Assembly: GCA_903826205.1 (NCBI GenBank)
Contig: CAIKDP010000051.1
Span: forward strand, 1-51,677
Reading direction: 5' to 3'
Source of the DNA: Akkermansiaceae bacterium
GTDB lineage: Bacteria > Verrucomicrobiota > Verrucomicrobiia > Verrucomicrobiales > Akkermansiaceae
DNA length: 51,677 nucleotides
Both the position numbers and the translations under genes were made by a program. The notes below the pieces were generated by a model, which was not told the origin of the DNA, did not search any database, and saw only the letters and a program-made list of their open reading frames with translations. Position 1 is the first letter of the stretch; each line of letters opens with the position of its first letter. Positions 26,912-35,713 of this stretch are shown here, in pieces.

Positions 26912-27127
26912 GGTAACGTCATGATATTCAAGCAGCGCATTTGCTGACCTGGGGGGCAAAACCTAACATGGCAAAATCAGCGCCGATGTTGAGCAGAGAC
27001 TCAAACAGCTTTGCCGTTCCTTGAATAAAGACTGATTCAACCAATCAGCCTGTCCATGACACTTCCTTTGCCACTTCGCCCTTGTCAGCATCATGTGGGC
27101 CATGTTAGCTCTGTTTCCTGTCAAGCC

Positions 27128-28117
27128 ATGAACCACGTCGAACGCTTCCGAGCCGTTATTAACTTCCAACCCGTCGACCGCCTGCCGCGCTGGGAATGGG
27201 CGATGTGGTGGGACCAAACCATCGCCCGCTGGCAGGGCGAAGGATTGCCGCGCGATTTGAAATTCAGCCAGGTCTTCGACATCGCCCAGCACTTCGGCCT
27301 CGATCCCTATCAGCAATATTGGTTCAGCACGACCGACGCCACCATCGAGGCCACCCAACATCACGTCGAGGGCATGGTCTCGACCATGGACGACTACCTG
27401 CGCATCCGGCCTCAGTTGTTTCCCGACCATGGCGCGTCGATCGCCGGCATGGCGGCATGGGCGGAGCGGCAACGCCGCGGCGAGGCGGTGGTGTGGTCCA
27501 CTCTCGAGGGGTTCTTCTGGTTTCCACGCACCCTCATGGGCTTCGAAAAAATGATGTATGCTTACGTCGATGAGCCGGAATTGCTGCACCTGATCAACCG
27601 CGATTTGTTGGATTTCAACTTCCGCTTGCTCGACCGGATGTTCGATGTCTGCGTGCCGACATTCATGACGATCGCCGAGGACATGAGCTACAACAATGGT
27701 CCGATGATCTCGCAACGGACGTTTGAGGAATTTGTGGCACCCTACTATCGCGAGTTGATGCCGCGCTTGCAGGAACGCGGCATCCCGTTGTTCATGGACA
27801 CCGACGGTGACGTCACGTTGCTGGTGCCGTGGCTCAAGGCGCTCGGCGTGCAGGGCGTTCTTCCGTTAGAGCGGCAGGCGGGCGTGGACGGGATGAGATT
27901 GCGCCAGCAATTCCCGGACCTCCTGATGGTCGGCCATTTCGACAAGATGACCATGCCGCATGGCGAGGCCGCAATGCGCGCCGAGTTCGAGCGTTTGGTC
28001 CCGTTGATGAAGTCCGGTGGCTTCATCCCCAGCGTCGACCACCAGACCCCGCCGGGAGTTTCCCTCGAAAATTACCGCATCTATCTGCGCCTGTTGGAGG
28101 AATACACCCGATGTTAG
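27128..28117 (+). CDS. Uroporphyrinogen decarboxylase (URO-D) family protein
   Basis: About 329 aa from ATG 27128 (MNHVERFRAVINFQPVDRLP), the usual opening of the URO-D-like family; the frame is open 72 bases further upstream without a good start. The TIM barrel ends LENYRIYLRLLEEYTR. FMDTDGDVTLLVPWLKALG and GFIPSVDHQTPPGVS fit the MtaA/CmuA-like branch that handles methyl groups or corrinoids, rather than true HemE, whose N-terminal RQAGRYLPEY substrate block is absent. Members of this branch are common in sugar-degradation islands of PVC bacteria, with unproven roles. Confidence 0.85.
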   Translation: MNHVERFRAVINFQPVDRLPRWEWAMWWDQTIARWQGEGLPRDLKFSQVFDIAQHFGLDPYQQYWFSTTDATIEATQHHVEGMVSTMDDYLRIRPQLFPDHGASIAGMAAWAERQRRGEAVVWSTLEGFFWFPRTLMGFEKMMYAYVDEPELLHLINRDLLDFNFRLLDRMFDVCVPTFMTIAEDMSYNNGPMISQRTFEEFVAPYYRELMPRLQERGIPLFMDTDGDVTLLVPWLKALGVQGVLPLERQAGVDGMRLRQQFPDLLMVGHFDKMTMPHGEAAMRAEFERLVPLMKSGGFIPSVDHQTPPGVSLENYRIYLRLLEEYTRC

Positions 28118-28196
28118 GCCGGCGTGTTCGTGAGCACGCGTTGCCGCCAAGACCATGCCGGCTCCCTTGCTGAGTTCGGCGCAAAGGCTGAAAAAA

Positions 28197-28262
28197 GGCG
28201 GCCCGACCGATCATCCTCACGGGAAAAACCCATAACCCGGGAGGCATCTCAGTCGGACCGCC
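28197..28262 (+). repeat. Interrupted inverted repeat upstream of the DUF1080 gene
   Basis: GGCGGCCCGAC (28198 region) can pair with GTCGGACCGCC (about 28252-28262) with one mismatch across a 40-base loop that holds a small GGG/CCC stem. It lies in the 222-bp leader between the UroD-family stop and the DUF1080 start. It could be a terminator-like or regulatory leader structure; no T run follows. Confidence 0.4.
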
Positions 28263-28339
28263 TGTCGTGTCGCGACATACAGATATTTCAGCCGGCAGAG
28301 CGAAAGATGCGGGATGGGAGCGGCGTAGGGAGGCGACGC

Positions 28340-29107
28340 ATGAAAACCGCATCCTTACTCGCAATGATGGTGGCCACGGCCGGGTTGGTGTCTGCCGACG
28401 AGGCAAAGTGGGAACCCCTGTTCAATGGCAAGGATCTGACCGGCTGGACCCCGAAAATCCGCGGCTGTGAGGCCGGGGAGAATTTTCAAAACACGTTCCG
28501 GGTCAAGGACGGGGTGCTCAAGGTTGATTATTCGGATTACAGCCAGTGGGACAACCGCTACGGGCATTTGTTTTATGCGAAGAAATATTCCCACTACCGG
28601 TTGCGGGCGGAATACCGGTTCACCGGCGAGCAACTCAAGGGCGGCGCCGGCTGGGCGTTCCGTAACAGCGGCATCATGATTCACAGCGAGTCGCCTCAAA
28701 TGATGGAAAAAAACCAGGATTTTCCCACCTCGCTGGAGGTTCAATTGTTAGGTGGCGACGGCAAGGAGGAGCGCTCGACCGGCAACCTATGCACCCCCGG
28801 GACGCATGTGGAAATGGCGGGCAAACTGGAAACCACCCATTGCATCAACTCCACATCCAAGACCTTTCATGGCGACCAATGGGTCACCATCGAGGTGGAA
28901 GTCCATGGCAACGAGTCGATCAAGCATTTCGTCAATGGGGTGGAGGTGATCTCCTACGGCAAACCGCAGTATGGTGGCGATGCCCACGCCGACGCCTTGG
29001 CGAAGGTGGCCGGCTCCAAGATGATCTCGGAAGGATACATCTGCCTGCAATCGGAAAGCCATTCCGTGGAGTTCCGCAAGGTGGAGATTCAGGTGTTGCA
29101 GCCCTGA
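28340..29107 (+). CDS. Exported DUF1080 (3-keto-disaccharide hydrolase) protein
   Basis: About 255 aa from ATG 28340, preceded by GGGAGG seven to eight bases upstream. A short signal peptide (MKTASLLAMMVATAGLVSA) precedes the DUF1080 fold: WEPLFNGKDLTGWTPK, then YRLRAEYRF, NSGIMIHSE, SLEVQLLGGDG and HFVNGVEVISYG. It is a concanavalin-like jelly roll; characterised members hydrolyse 3-keto-disaccharides or 3-keto-glucosides, which suits a cluster with Gfo/Idh/MocA oxidoreductases. It is convergent with the GH13 gene, with a 4-bp gap between stops. Confidence 0.93.
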   Translation: MKTASLLAMMVATAGLVSADEAKWEPLFNGKDLTGWTPKIRGCEAGENFQNTFRVKDGVLKVDYSDYSQWDNRYGHLFYAKKYSHYRLRAEYRFTGEQLKGGAGWAFRNSGIMIHSESPQMMEKNQDFPTSLEVQLLGGDGKEERSTGNLCTPGTHVEMAGKLETTHCINSTSKTFHGDQWVTIEVEVHGNESIKHFVNGVEVISYGKPQYGGDAHADALAKVAGSKMISEGYICLQSESHSVEFRKVEIQVLQP

Positions 29108-29111
29108 GGTG

Positions 29112-30938
29112 TTAGATAGTGATTTCCAACATCAGGGCGGTGCACGGGGGCATGTCCGGCAAGGCCAGACCGGCGCTGGCGAGGTTGCCCCCGTCAGCCG
29201 TCCCGGTCCACCCGGTGTCGAGGCGGTCGGCAAACCGCAAGGGGCCGCCGGTCGCGCGGCCTGACATTGCAAGCGCGTCGTTAGGGATGCGCACCCTGAG
29301 GTGGTGGAGGGTGGCCGTGCCGTGGAAATTGGCGAGCACGAGAAACGCCTGGCCGGACGCGGCGTCGTGGCGCAGGAAGGCGTAGAGCCAGTGACCTGAG
29401 GGGGCTTCGCCAGCGAGCCGGCCGAAGTCCGGGTTATCGCGGTTGGCCGTGTTGAGGCCGTAGAAGCCGCCCGCGACAAAGGCGGGTTGGCGCAACACCC
29501 CGAGCAGTTTGCCATACCACGCCCGCAGCGCCTGTTGCGCGTGGCTGAGGCGACCGCCGTCATAGTTGCCGCCGTTGACCCACTTGGTGAACTCCGGCAT
29601 CGACCCGTAGTCAAAGATGCTGGTGCGCGCGTCATCCCCGGCGAAGCCCTTGACTCCCGTGGCGGGTTCGCCGACCTCCTGCCCGTGATAGATCATGACG
29701 GCGCCGCGGCCCATGCCTAACAAAACAGCGCTAACCGGCCTGCCGACCCGCATGCCCAGGCCGCCCCAGACGTTGGGATTGGCCAGGCGCACCTCGTCAT
29801 GGTTCTCGGCATAGCGCAGCGATTGATGGAAGCGCGCGCCGGTGAAAATCAGGGCATCGAGGTCATTGGCCCATTGACCTGATTGATAGATCCCCTTCAG
29901 AACCGCATAACTCGGATCATCATAAACCGCATCGAATCCGGCCTGCAGCAATTCATCCAACACCTGCCCGTCGCTTAGCTTCGCAGGGTCGTTGTCATAA
30001 GCCTCCGCGCAGAAGAACACCCCGGGCTGGCGGGCGCGGGCGCGCCTGACCAGCCAATGCCAGAACGGGACGGGCACCAGATGGGCCATGTCCACGCGGA
30101 AGCCCGCGACGCCGAGTTGTTGCCAATAGGCGAGGATGGCATCCATGGTGCGCCAGGTCTTGGGCACGGCGGCAGGCACGGCCTCCGGTCCCGGCAGATG
30201 GGAAGTGTCGCGACCGGTGGTGAAATCATGGCCGTAGTTCAATTTCACCGTCTCATACCAATCGGTGGCCGCCGGTGCCCAGGAAATCACATCGTTGCCC
30301 GTGACCCGCCCGTAGGCGCTCTCCGGCGCGTGGATGCCGGTGCATCCCGGCCGGCCGGCCGTCGGCAGCTTGAGCGGTGGCCCGCCGCCGGTATCGGTCG
30401 CCCGCAGATAGAAAAAATGGTTGTCGCGGGCGAAGAACGTGCCGCGGTCGTCGTCGAGCCCGAACGACAGGTCGGGCCGGACATCGGAGGCATATGAGCG
30501 GGCGACATGATTGGGCACGAAGTCGATGAGCACCTTGAGCCCGAGGGCGTGACAGCGGTCCAACAAGTCCTTGAATTCATCGATCCGGCGCTCCGGGACT
30601 TGCGCGTAGTCCGGGCACACATCGAAATAATCCTTGATGGCATAAGGGCTGCCGGCAACGCCCTTGAGAATGTCCGCAACATCCGCCGGACGCGAGGGGT
30701 AGGCGGTGCCGCTCGCTTGCTCGAGCACGCCGGTGAGCCACAGGTGGGTGAAGCCCAGCTCCTTGATGGAGGCCAGCGCGGCGGTGGTGATGTCATTGAA
30801 TTTGCCGCAGCCGTTTTCCGCCAGGGTGCCGTTGGGTTTGCGGGTTTCGTTGGTGTTGCCGAAGGTGCGGACCAATAGTTGATAGATCAACGGACGAGCC
30901 CCTGCCGGGGCTGGGTGGAGTGCGGGCATCGCGGTCAT
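29112..30938 (-). CDS. Alpha-amylase family glycoside hydrolase (GH13)
   Basis: 608-aa GH13 enzyme, apparently cytoplasmic since no signal peptide is seen. Conserved regions: I DFVPNHVARS, II GFRVDMAHLVPV (nucleophile Asp), III FFCAEAYDND (acid/base Glu), IV YAENHDEVRL. A C-terminal beta-sandwich begins near the last 110 residues (AFLVLANFHGTATLHH). It would act on alpha-glucans such as maltodextrin or glycogen, or as a transglycosylase; the subfamily cannot be named with confidence. It faces the DUF1080 gene tail to tail and diverges from thrC. Confidence 0.93.
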   Translation of the reverse strand: MTAMPALHPAPAGARPLIYQLLVRTFGNTNETRKPNGTLAENGCGKFNDITTAALASIKELGFTHLWLTGVLEQASGTAYPSRPADVADILKGVAGSPYAIKDYFDVCPDYAQVPERRIDEFKDLLDRCHALGLKVLIDFVPNHVARSYASDVRPDLSFGLDDDRGTFFARDNHFFYLRATDTGGGPPLKLPTAGRPGCTGIHAPESAYGRVTGNDVISWAPAATDWYETVKLNYGHDFTTGRDTSHLPGPEAVPAAVPKTWRTMDAILAYWQQLGVAGFRVDMAHLVPVPFWHWLVRRARARQPGVFFCAEAYDNDPAKLSDGQVLDELLQAGFDAVYDDPSYAVLKGIYQSGQWANDLDALIFTGARFHQSLRYAENHDEVRLANPNVWGGLGMRVGRPVSAVLLGMGRGAVMIYHGQEVGEPATGVKGFAGDDARTSIFDYGSMPEFTKWVNGGNYDGGRLSHAQQALRAWYGKLLGVLRQPAFVAGGFYGLNTANRDNPDFGRLAGEAPSGHWLYAFLRHDAASGQAFLVLANFHGTATLHHLRVRIPNDALAMSGRATGGPLRFADRLDTGWTGTADGGNLASAGLALPDMPPCTALMLEITI

Positions 30939-31154
30939 CTGGGAGTACGGTGACGGTGGCGGACCGGGGCACCTGTGTCAATGGCCATTCCAGTGGGCAT
31001 GGCGGTTACAAACCGCCGCCACGGGCACGACCTAACCCTTCCAGCGCTTGCAATTCACGGATTGCCAAGCCGCGGGAAATCGGGCACAAGGGCGGCGGCG
31101 GACCGGTCGCTCCATGAGGTGACCGGACACGCCACATCCCAGCAACCGCTCACG

Positions 31155-32465
31155 ATGAACTTTATCAGCACTAACAATCCCGCCCGGCGGGTTCCCCTGA
31201 AAGAAGCGGTGTTGTCCTCGCTGCCGCCGGACAACGGGCTTTACATGCCGGAGCGTCTTCCCGTGTTAGAGCCGGATTTCTGGCAAGATTGGCGCGATCT
31301 GACATTCCAGGAAATCGCCTTCCGCGTGGCGCAGGCGTTTTTCGGTGAGGACATACCCGCCGCTGCGTTGCGCTCCATCGTGGATGAGGTGCTCACCTTT
31401 GATGCGCCGCTGGTGCCACTGACCGGGCAGCAATATATCCTGGAATTGTTTCATGGGCCGACGCTGGCGTTCAAGGATTTCGGGGCACGCTTCATGGCGC
31501 GGCTCATGGGTTGGCTCACCCGCGATGATGCGAAACTGCTCACCGTGCTGGTCGCCACATCCGGTGACACGGGCGGCGCCGTGGCCCACGCGTTCCATGA
31601 TGTGCCGGGCATCCGCGTGGTCATCCTCTATCCGCAAGGCAAAGTCAGCGGACTCCAGGAAAAACAACTCACCACCCTCGGCGGCAATATCACCGCGCTT
31701 GAAGTCGATGGCACCTTCGATGATTGCCAGCGCCTGGTGAAGGCAGCATTGTTAGACACGGGCTTGGCCGGCCGCCTGCAGCTCACCTCGGCGAACTCGA
31801 TCAACATCTCACGGCTGGTGCCGCAAATTTTCTATTACATCCACAGTGCGCGGCAACTGCCGGCGGGCACGGAGCCGGTGATGGTGGTGCCATCCGGGAA
31901 TTTGGGCAATCTCACGGCGGGCCTGCTCGCCGAGCGACTCGGCCTGAAGGTGCGGCAATTCATCGCCGCCAACAACCGCAACGACGTGCTGACGCAATAC
32001 CTCGCCGGGCATCCGTATGAACCGCGTCCGAGCGAGGTCACGCTGTCCAATGCCATGGATGTGGGCGCACCTTCGAATTTCGCGCGGATGCTTGCCTTGT
32101 TTGGCAATGACCAGCAGGCGATGCGCCGTCGGGTGAGTGGTTGCATGGTGAGTGACGAGCAAACGCGCGCGGCCATACTGGAAGTGGCCAACGCCCATGA
32201 CTACATTCTCGATCCCCATGGGGCCGTGGGGTGGTGCGCCGCCAAACAATGGCAGCTCAAGCATCCGGAAGCGACCACCGTCATTCTCGAAACCGCGCAT
32301 CCCTCGAAATTCCCGGAGGTGATAGAGAGTGTGTTAGATTCCGGCCGGGTGGTGATCCCGGAGCGCTTGGCCTGTCTGGCCAACAAGGAAAAACACGCCA
32401 TACCCATGCCCGCGGATGAGGCCGCGTTTTCGGCATGGTTAGGCCAGTTGCCGGCGACGAAGTGA
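31155..32465 (+). CDS. thrC: Threonine synthase
   Basis: About 436 aa from ATG 31155 (MNFISTNNPARRVPLKEAV). The frame is open upstream, but the extra 60 residues do not resemble the family. PLP enzyme that turns O-phosphohomoserine into threonine. The PLP lysine is Lys107 in GPTLAFKDFGARF, followed by VATSGDTGGAVAHAF, VVILYPQGKVSGLQEKQ, SANSINISRLVPQ and the phosphate loop VPSGNLGNLTAG. This is the long E. coli-type enzyme. It stands alone, with a terminator just downstream serving the convergent gene. Confidence 0.97.
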   Translation: MNFISTNNPARRVPLKEAVLSSLPPDNGLYMPERLPVLEPDFWQDWRDLTFQEIAFRVAQAFFGEDIPAAALRSIVDEVLTFDAPLVPLTGQQYILELFHGPTLAFKDFGARFMARLMGWLTRDDAKLLTVLVATSGDTGGAVAHAFHDVPGIRVVILYPQGKVSGLQEKQLTTLGGNITALEVDGTFDDCQRLVKAALLDTGLAGRLQLTSANSINISRLVPQIFYYIHSARQLPAGTEPVMVVPSGNLGNLTAGLLAERLGLKVRQFIAANNRNDVLTQYLAGHPYEPRPSEVTLSNAMDVGAPSNFARMLALFGNDQQAMRRRVSGCMVSDEQTRAAILEVANAHDYILDPHGAVGWCAAKQWQLKHPEATTVILETAHPSKFPEVIESVLDSGRVVIPERLACLANKEKHAIPMPADEAAFSAWLGQLPATK

Positions 32466-32481
32466 GCTGGCGCTTCAGGCC

Positions 32482-32518
32482 AAAAAAATCCCGGCAGGGT
32501 GGGAACCGCTGCCGGGAT
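32482..32518 (-). terminator. Strong terminator between thrC and the TIGR04073 gene
   Basis: ATCCCGGCAG (32488-32497) pairs perfectly with CTGCCGGGAT (32509-32518). On the minus strand the stem is followed by seven T residues (complement of 32482-32488), so it terminates the TIGR04073 gene. The stem may also slow transcription from thrC, which lacks its own T tract. Confidence 0.85.
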
Positions 32519-32535
32519 GGAAAAACCACCGCGTG

Positions 32536-32967
32536 TTAGAAACCCTGCGCGCGGGAATATTTGTAATAGGTTTCAAAGCCGAGTTCCGGCGGGAATTCGG
32601 AGAGACCGTCCGCGACATTCATCTCAATGCGGTTATCCTCGCCACAGCGTTCATACGGGGGCTTGAAGGTGCCGCGATAGGTGGGACAGGTGAAGGTGAA
32701 CAACTCATAGACGCCGTAGCCCAAGCGGCGCAGCGCGCGATTGGTGCCATCGACCGCGCCGTAGGTCCAACCGATCTTGCGGCCTTCGGCATCGTTCTTG
32801 CGGGCGATTTGCTCGGGGATTTCAATGGTCCCGTAAAGAATGTTACTGAGCGCCCGGCCGAGCTTGCGGGTCGAGGTGTATTTGGCGCCTGGAGGTGACT
32901 GAATGTCAGCCGCGGCGAAGCCGGCGAGAGAGATCAACGCGGTAGCGATAATGACGAGTTTTTTCAT
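32536..32967 (-). CDS. Exosortase system-associated protein, TIGR04073 family
   Basis: About 143 aa from ATG 32967 (MKKLVIIATALISLAGFAAAD), an exported protein with a clear signal peptide. The body fits TIGR04073: KLGRALSNILYGTIEIPEQI, then GAVDGTNRALRRLGYGVYELFTF and TFKPPYERCGED near the end. The family is confined to Verrucomicrobia-like genomes that carry a PEP-CTERM/exosortase system; its role is unknown. No exosortase or PEP-CTERM protein was seen in the window. It is monocistronic, with a strong terminator at 32482-32518. Confidence 0.85.
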   Translation of the reverse strand: MKKLVIIATALISLAGFAAADIQSPPGAKYTSTRKLGRALSNILYGTIEIPEQIARKNDAEGRKIGWTYGAVDGTNRALRRLGYGVYELFTFTCPTYRGTFKPPYERCGEDNRIEMNVADGLSEFPPELGFETYYKYSRAQGF

Positions 32968-33031
32968 GTCGGGGAGAGGGTAATCTTGGGGCTTGGGACT
33001 TGGCAACGGAAATTTGCAGAAAAAATGGCTT

Positions 33032-34627
33032 TCACAGTTCGAAGCACAGAACCCGCAGAATTCCGGGGGTGGCGCGGAGTTTTTCCAACAAGCTGGCGGG
33101 CGGTTCGGAGTCCACCTCGATGACGGTCACCGCACGGGTGCGGTCACTGGTGCGGCTGAGGGCCATGTTGGCGATGTTGATCGTGGCGTTGCCCAGCGAC
33201 GTGCCGATGGTGCCGACGATGCCGGGGCGGTCGTCGTTTTCGACAAACAGGAAGCGCCCGCGCGGATTGGTTTCCACATAGTGGCCGGCAATGTGCACGA
33301 TGCGGGCGGAACTGCCGAAAAAGGTGCCGGCGACCGTGCAGGATTCGCCGCCCTTGCTGGCAGTCACCTCAATGAGTTCGGTGCAGTTGGTGGCCAGGGC
33401 GCTGGTGGTTTCGCTGACATCAATGCCGTGAGCCTTGGCCAGTGCAGGGGCATTGACCAGATTGGCCTCCGCCTCGGTGTGGGCGCTGGCCAGATAGCCG
33501 GTGAGCACGGTGCGGGTGATCAACTCGGTGTCGAGCTCGGAAACCGGGCCAAGGTAGGACACACGGATGGCATCGCATTGCTCGGGGGCGATTTTCGAGA
33601 GCAACTTGCCGAGCGAACTGGCAAGATTGAGATACGGGCCCACGCTTTCGAGCGTGTGGCTGTCGAGGTTGGGCATGTTCACCGCGTTGCGGATCTCGCC
33701 GGTGACGAGGAAGTCGCGAATCTGATAGGCCACCTCGATGCCGACGTTTTCCTGGGCTTCCGCGGTGGACGCCCCGAGGTGCGGGGTGAAGACACATTTT
33801 TTGGCACCGAACAGCGGGAAATCCGCGGGCGGCGGCTCGGTTTCATAGACATCCAGGGCGATGCCGGCAAGCTGGCCGGAATCGAGATGGGCCTTGGCGG
33901 CGGCTTCATCGACGAGGCCGCCGCGGGCGCAGTTGATGATGAGCGCACCGCGGTTCATCAGGCCGATGCGTTCATCGTTGAGAAGGTGTTTGGTTTCCGT
34001 CGTGAGCGGGATGTGCAGCGTGACCACGTCAGCCGCCCGCAGGGCGTCATTGGCGGACTCGGCCAGATCCACTTTAAGCGCTTGGGCGCGGGCGGCGGTG
34101 AGGAACGGATCGTAGGCCACAACGCTCATGCCGAAGGCTTGGGCGCGCTTGGCAAACTCAGTGCCAATCCGGCCCATGCCAATGACCGCGAGGCGCTTGC
34201 CAAAAAGCTCGATGCCTTCGAAGGACTTGCGGTCCCATTTGCCGGCGATCATCGAGGCGTGGGCCTGTGGGATGTTGCGGGCCAGTGACAACATCAGGGT
34301 GAAGGCGTGTTCGGCCGTGGAAATGGTGTTGCCGCTGGGGGTGTTCATCACCACCACCCCGTGCTCGGTGGCGGCTGCACGGTCGATGTTGTCCACGCCG
34401 ACGCCGGCGCGGCCGATGGCCTTGAGATTTTTGGCGGCGGCAAACACCGCCGGGGTCACCTTGGTTTGGGAGCGGATCACCAACCCGTGGTAATCGCCGA
34501 TGATGGCGAGCAATTCGTCGGGTTTGAGCCCGGTATTCACATCCACGGAAATTTCAGGGGTGGAACGCAGCGCTTCCACGCCTTTTTCGGAAATCGGGTC
34601 GGAAACAAGAACTCGGTAAGTGGCCAT
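33032..34627 (-). CDS. serA: D-3-phosphoglycerate dehydrogenase (long, ACT-domain form)
   Basis: About 531 aa from ATG 34627 (MATYRVLVSDPISEKG); a start at 34648 adds seven residues. First step of serine synthesis: oxidises 3-phosphoglycerate to 3-phosphohydroxypyruvate with NAD. NAD-binding GMGRIGTEFAKRA, catalytic NCARGGLVDE and HLGASTAEAQENV mark the dehydrogenase. An intervening ASB domain (about 320-450) and a C-terminal ACT domain (HYVETNPRGRFLFVENDDRPG) match the Mycobacterium/Bacillus-type long enzyme, normally feedback-inhibited by serine. Confidence 0.97.
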   Translation of the reverse strand: MATYRVLVSDPISEKGVEALRSTPEISVDVNTGLKPDELLAIIGDYHGLVIRSQTKVTPAVFAAAKNLKAIGRAGVGVDNIDRAAATEHGVVVMNTPSGNTISTAEHAFTLMLSLARNIPQAHASMIAGKWDRKSFEGIELFGKRLAVIGMGRIGTEFAKRAQAFGMSVVAYDPFLTAARAQALKVDLAESANDALRAADVVTLHIPLTTETKHLLNDERIGLMNRGALIINCARGGLVDEAAAKAHLDSGQLAGIALDVYETEPPPADFPLFGAKKCVFTPHLGASTAEAQENVGIEVAYQIRDFLVTGEIRNAVNMPNLDSHTLESVGPYLNLASSLGKLLSKIAPEQCDAIRVSYLGPVSELDTELITRTVLTGYLASAHTEAEANLVNAPALAKAHGIDVSETTSALATNCTELIEVTASKGGESCTVAGTFFGSSARIVHIAGHYVETNPRGRFLFVENDDRPGIVGTIGTSLGNATINIANMALSRTSDRTRAVTVIEVDSEPPASLLEKLRATPGILRVLCFEL

Positions 34628-34777
34628 AGGCGCACAGGGATAAACCAAGAGCCTCCCGATGGCAAGGATTTGGAGAAAAAAGAATTGTCAGAGGTCTGGT
34701 GGGTATGTATCAACTCACAAGTTCCATATGAACTCGCAACTCACTCCGAGTTGTCGCCGCTATTCACCCCCATCCTT

Positions 34778-35677
34778 ATGAAACAAATCCCCCTCTGGAC
34801 CGCCGTCGCCCTCGCACTCACCCTCGGTGCCACCGCCCAAAACCCGCCGCCCGCCGCCCCCAAAGCCGCACCCAGCCCCCACAAACTGCCCGACATTTCC
34901 CCGGTGGACCTCGGCAAGATTGAAGCGGCCATGCCTGCCAAGGCGAGTGTAGCCCCCAAGAAGGCACGCAAGGTGTTGGTATTCTGGCGTTGTGAGGGGT
35001 TTTTCCACGGTGGCGGCATTGCGGCCGGCAACAAGGCCATCGAATTGATGGGCACCAAAACCGGTGCCTACACCGCCGAGTGCAGCACCGACTACGATGT
35101 GTTCGAGGCCGCCAACCTGGCGAAATACGACGCCGTCGTCCTCAACAACACCACCAACCTGAAACTCTCCGACGCCCAGCAACAGGCACTCCTCGCCTTC
35201 GTTCGCAGTGGCAAGGGCCTCATCGGCATCCACGCCGCCAGCGACAATTTCTATCAATGGCCGGACGGCGCCAAGATGGTAGGTGCGCTGTTCAACGGTC
35301 ACCCCTGGGGCGGCGGCGGCACCTGGGCGTTCAAAATTGACGAACCCAACCACACCCTCACCAAGGCCTTTGGCGGCAAGGGCTTCAAGCTCAAGGATGA
35401 GATCTACGAGATGAAGGACCCGTATAGCCGCGCCACTTGCCGCGTGCTGCTGAGCCTGGACCTCAGCGACGCGGCCACCGGCGGCAAGAATGGCAAGCGT
35501 GCCGACAAGGATTATGCGGTCGCCTGGATCCGCAAGGAAGCCGAGGGCCGGGTGTTCTATTGTTCGCTGGGCCACGACATGAATGTGTTCCAAGACCCCG
35601 CCGTCGTGCAGTTCGACCTCGACGGCATCCAATACGCGCTCGGCGATCTGGACGCCGACGCCACACCCAAGCCGTAA
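34778..35677 (+). CDS. Exported ThuA domain protein
   Basis: About 299 aa from ATG 34778, with a signal peptide (MKQIPLWTAVALALTLGATAQ), a Pro/Ala-rich spacer (22-45), then a ThuA/glutamine-amidotransferase-like fold: VLVFWRCEGFFHGGGI, YDAVVLNNTTNLKLS, GKGLIGIHAASDNFYQWP, and the C-terminal GRVFYCSLGHDMNVFQDP. ThuA proteins accompany sugar oxidoreductases such as Gfo/Idh/MocA, and some take part in trehalose or keto-sugar use. The next gene is a Gfo/Idh/MocA protein 36 bp downstream on the same strand, consistent with that role. Confidence 0.93.
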   Translation: MKQIPLWTAVALALTLGATAQNPPPAAPKAAPSPHKLPDISPVDLGKIEAAMPAKASVAPKKARKVLVFWRCEGFFHGGGIAAGNKAIELMGTKTGAYTAECSTDYDVFEAANLAKYDAVVLNNTTNLKLSDAQQQALLAFVRSGKGLIGIHAASDNFYQWPDGAKMVGALFNGHPWGGGGTWAFKIDEPNHTLTKAFGGKGFKLKDEIYEMKDPYSRATCRVLLSLDLSDAATGGKNGKRADKDYAVAWIRKEAEGRVFYCSLGHDMNVFQDPAVVQFDLDGIQYALGDLDADATPKP

Positions 35678-35713
35678 TTCGCCAGTCCACCCCATGGCGT
35701 TGTGGATTTTTTT

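Noticed and set aside
26193-26959. Minus-strand frames of about 200 codons through the tandem repeat
   Set aside because: They overlap the end of the heme gene, and their openness is explained by the 12-bp repeat; no family or ribosome site.
27128-28117. Calling this hemE
   Set aside because: The diagnostic N-terminal substrate block of true uroporphyrinogen decarboxylase is absent, so only the family is named.
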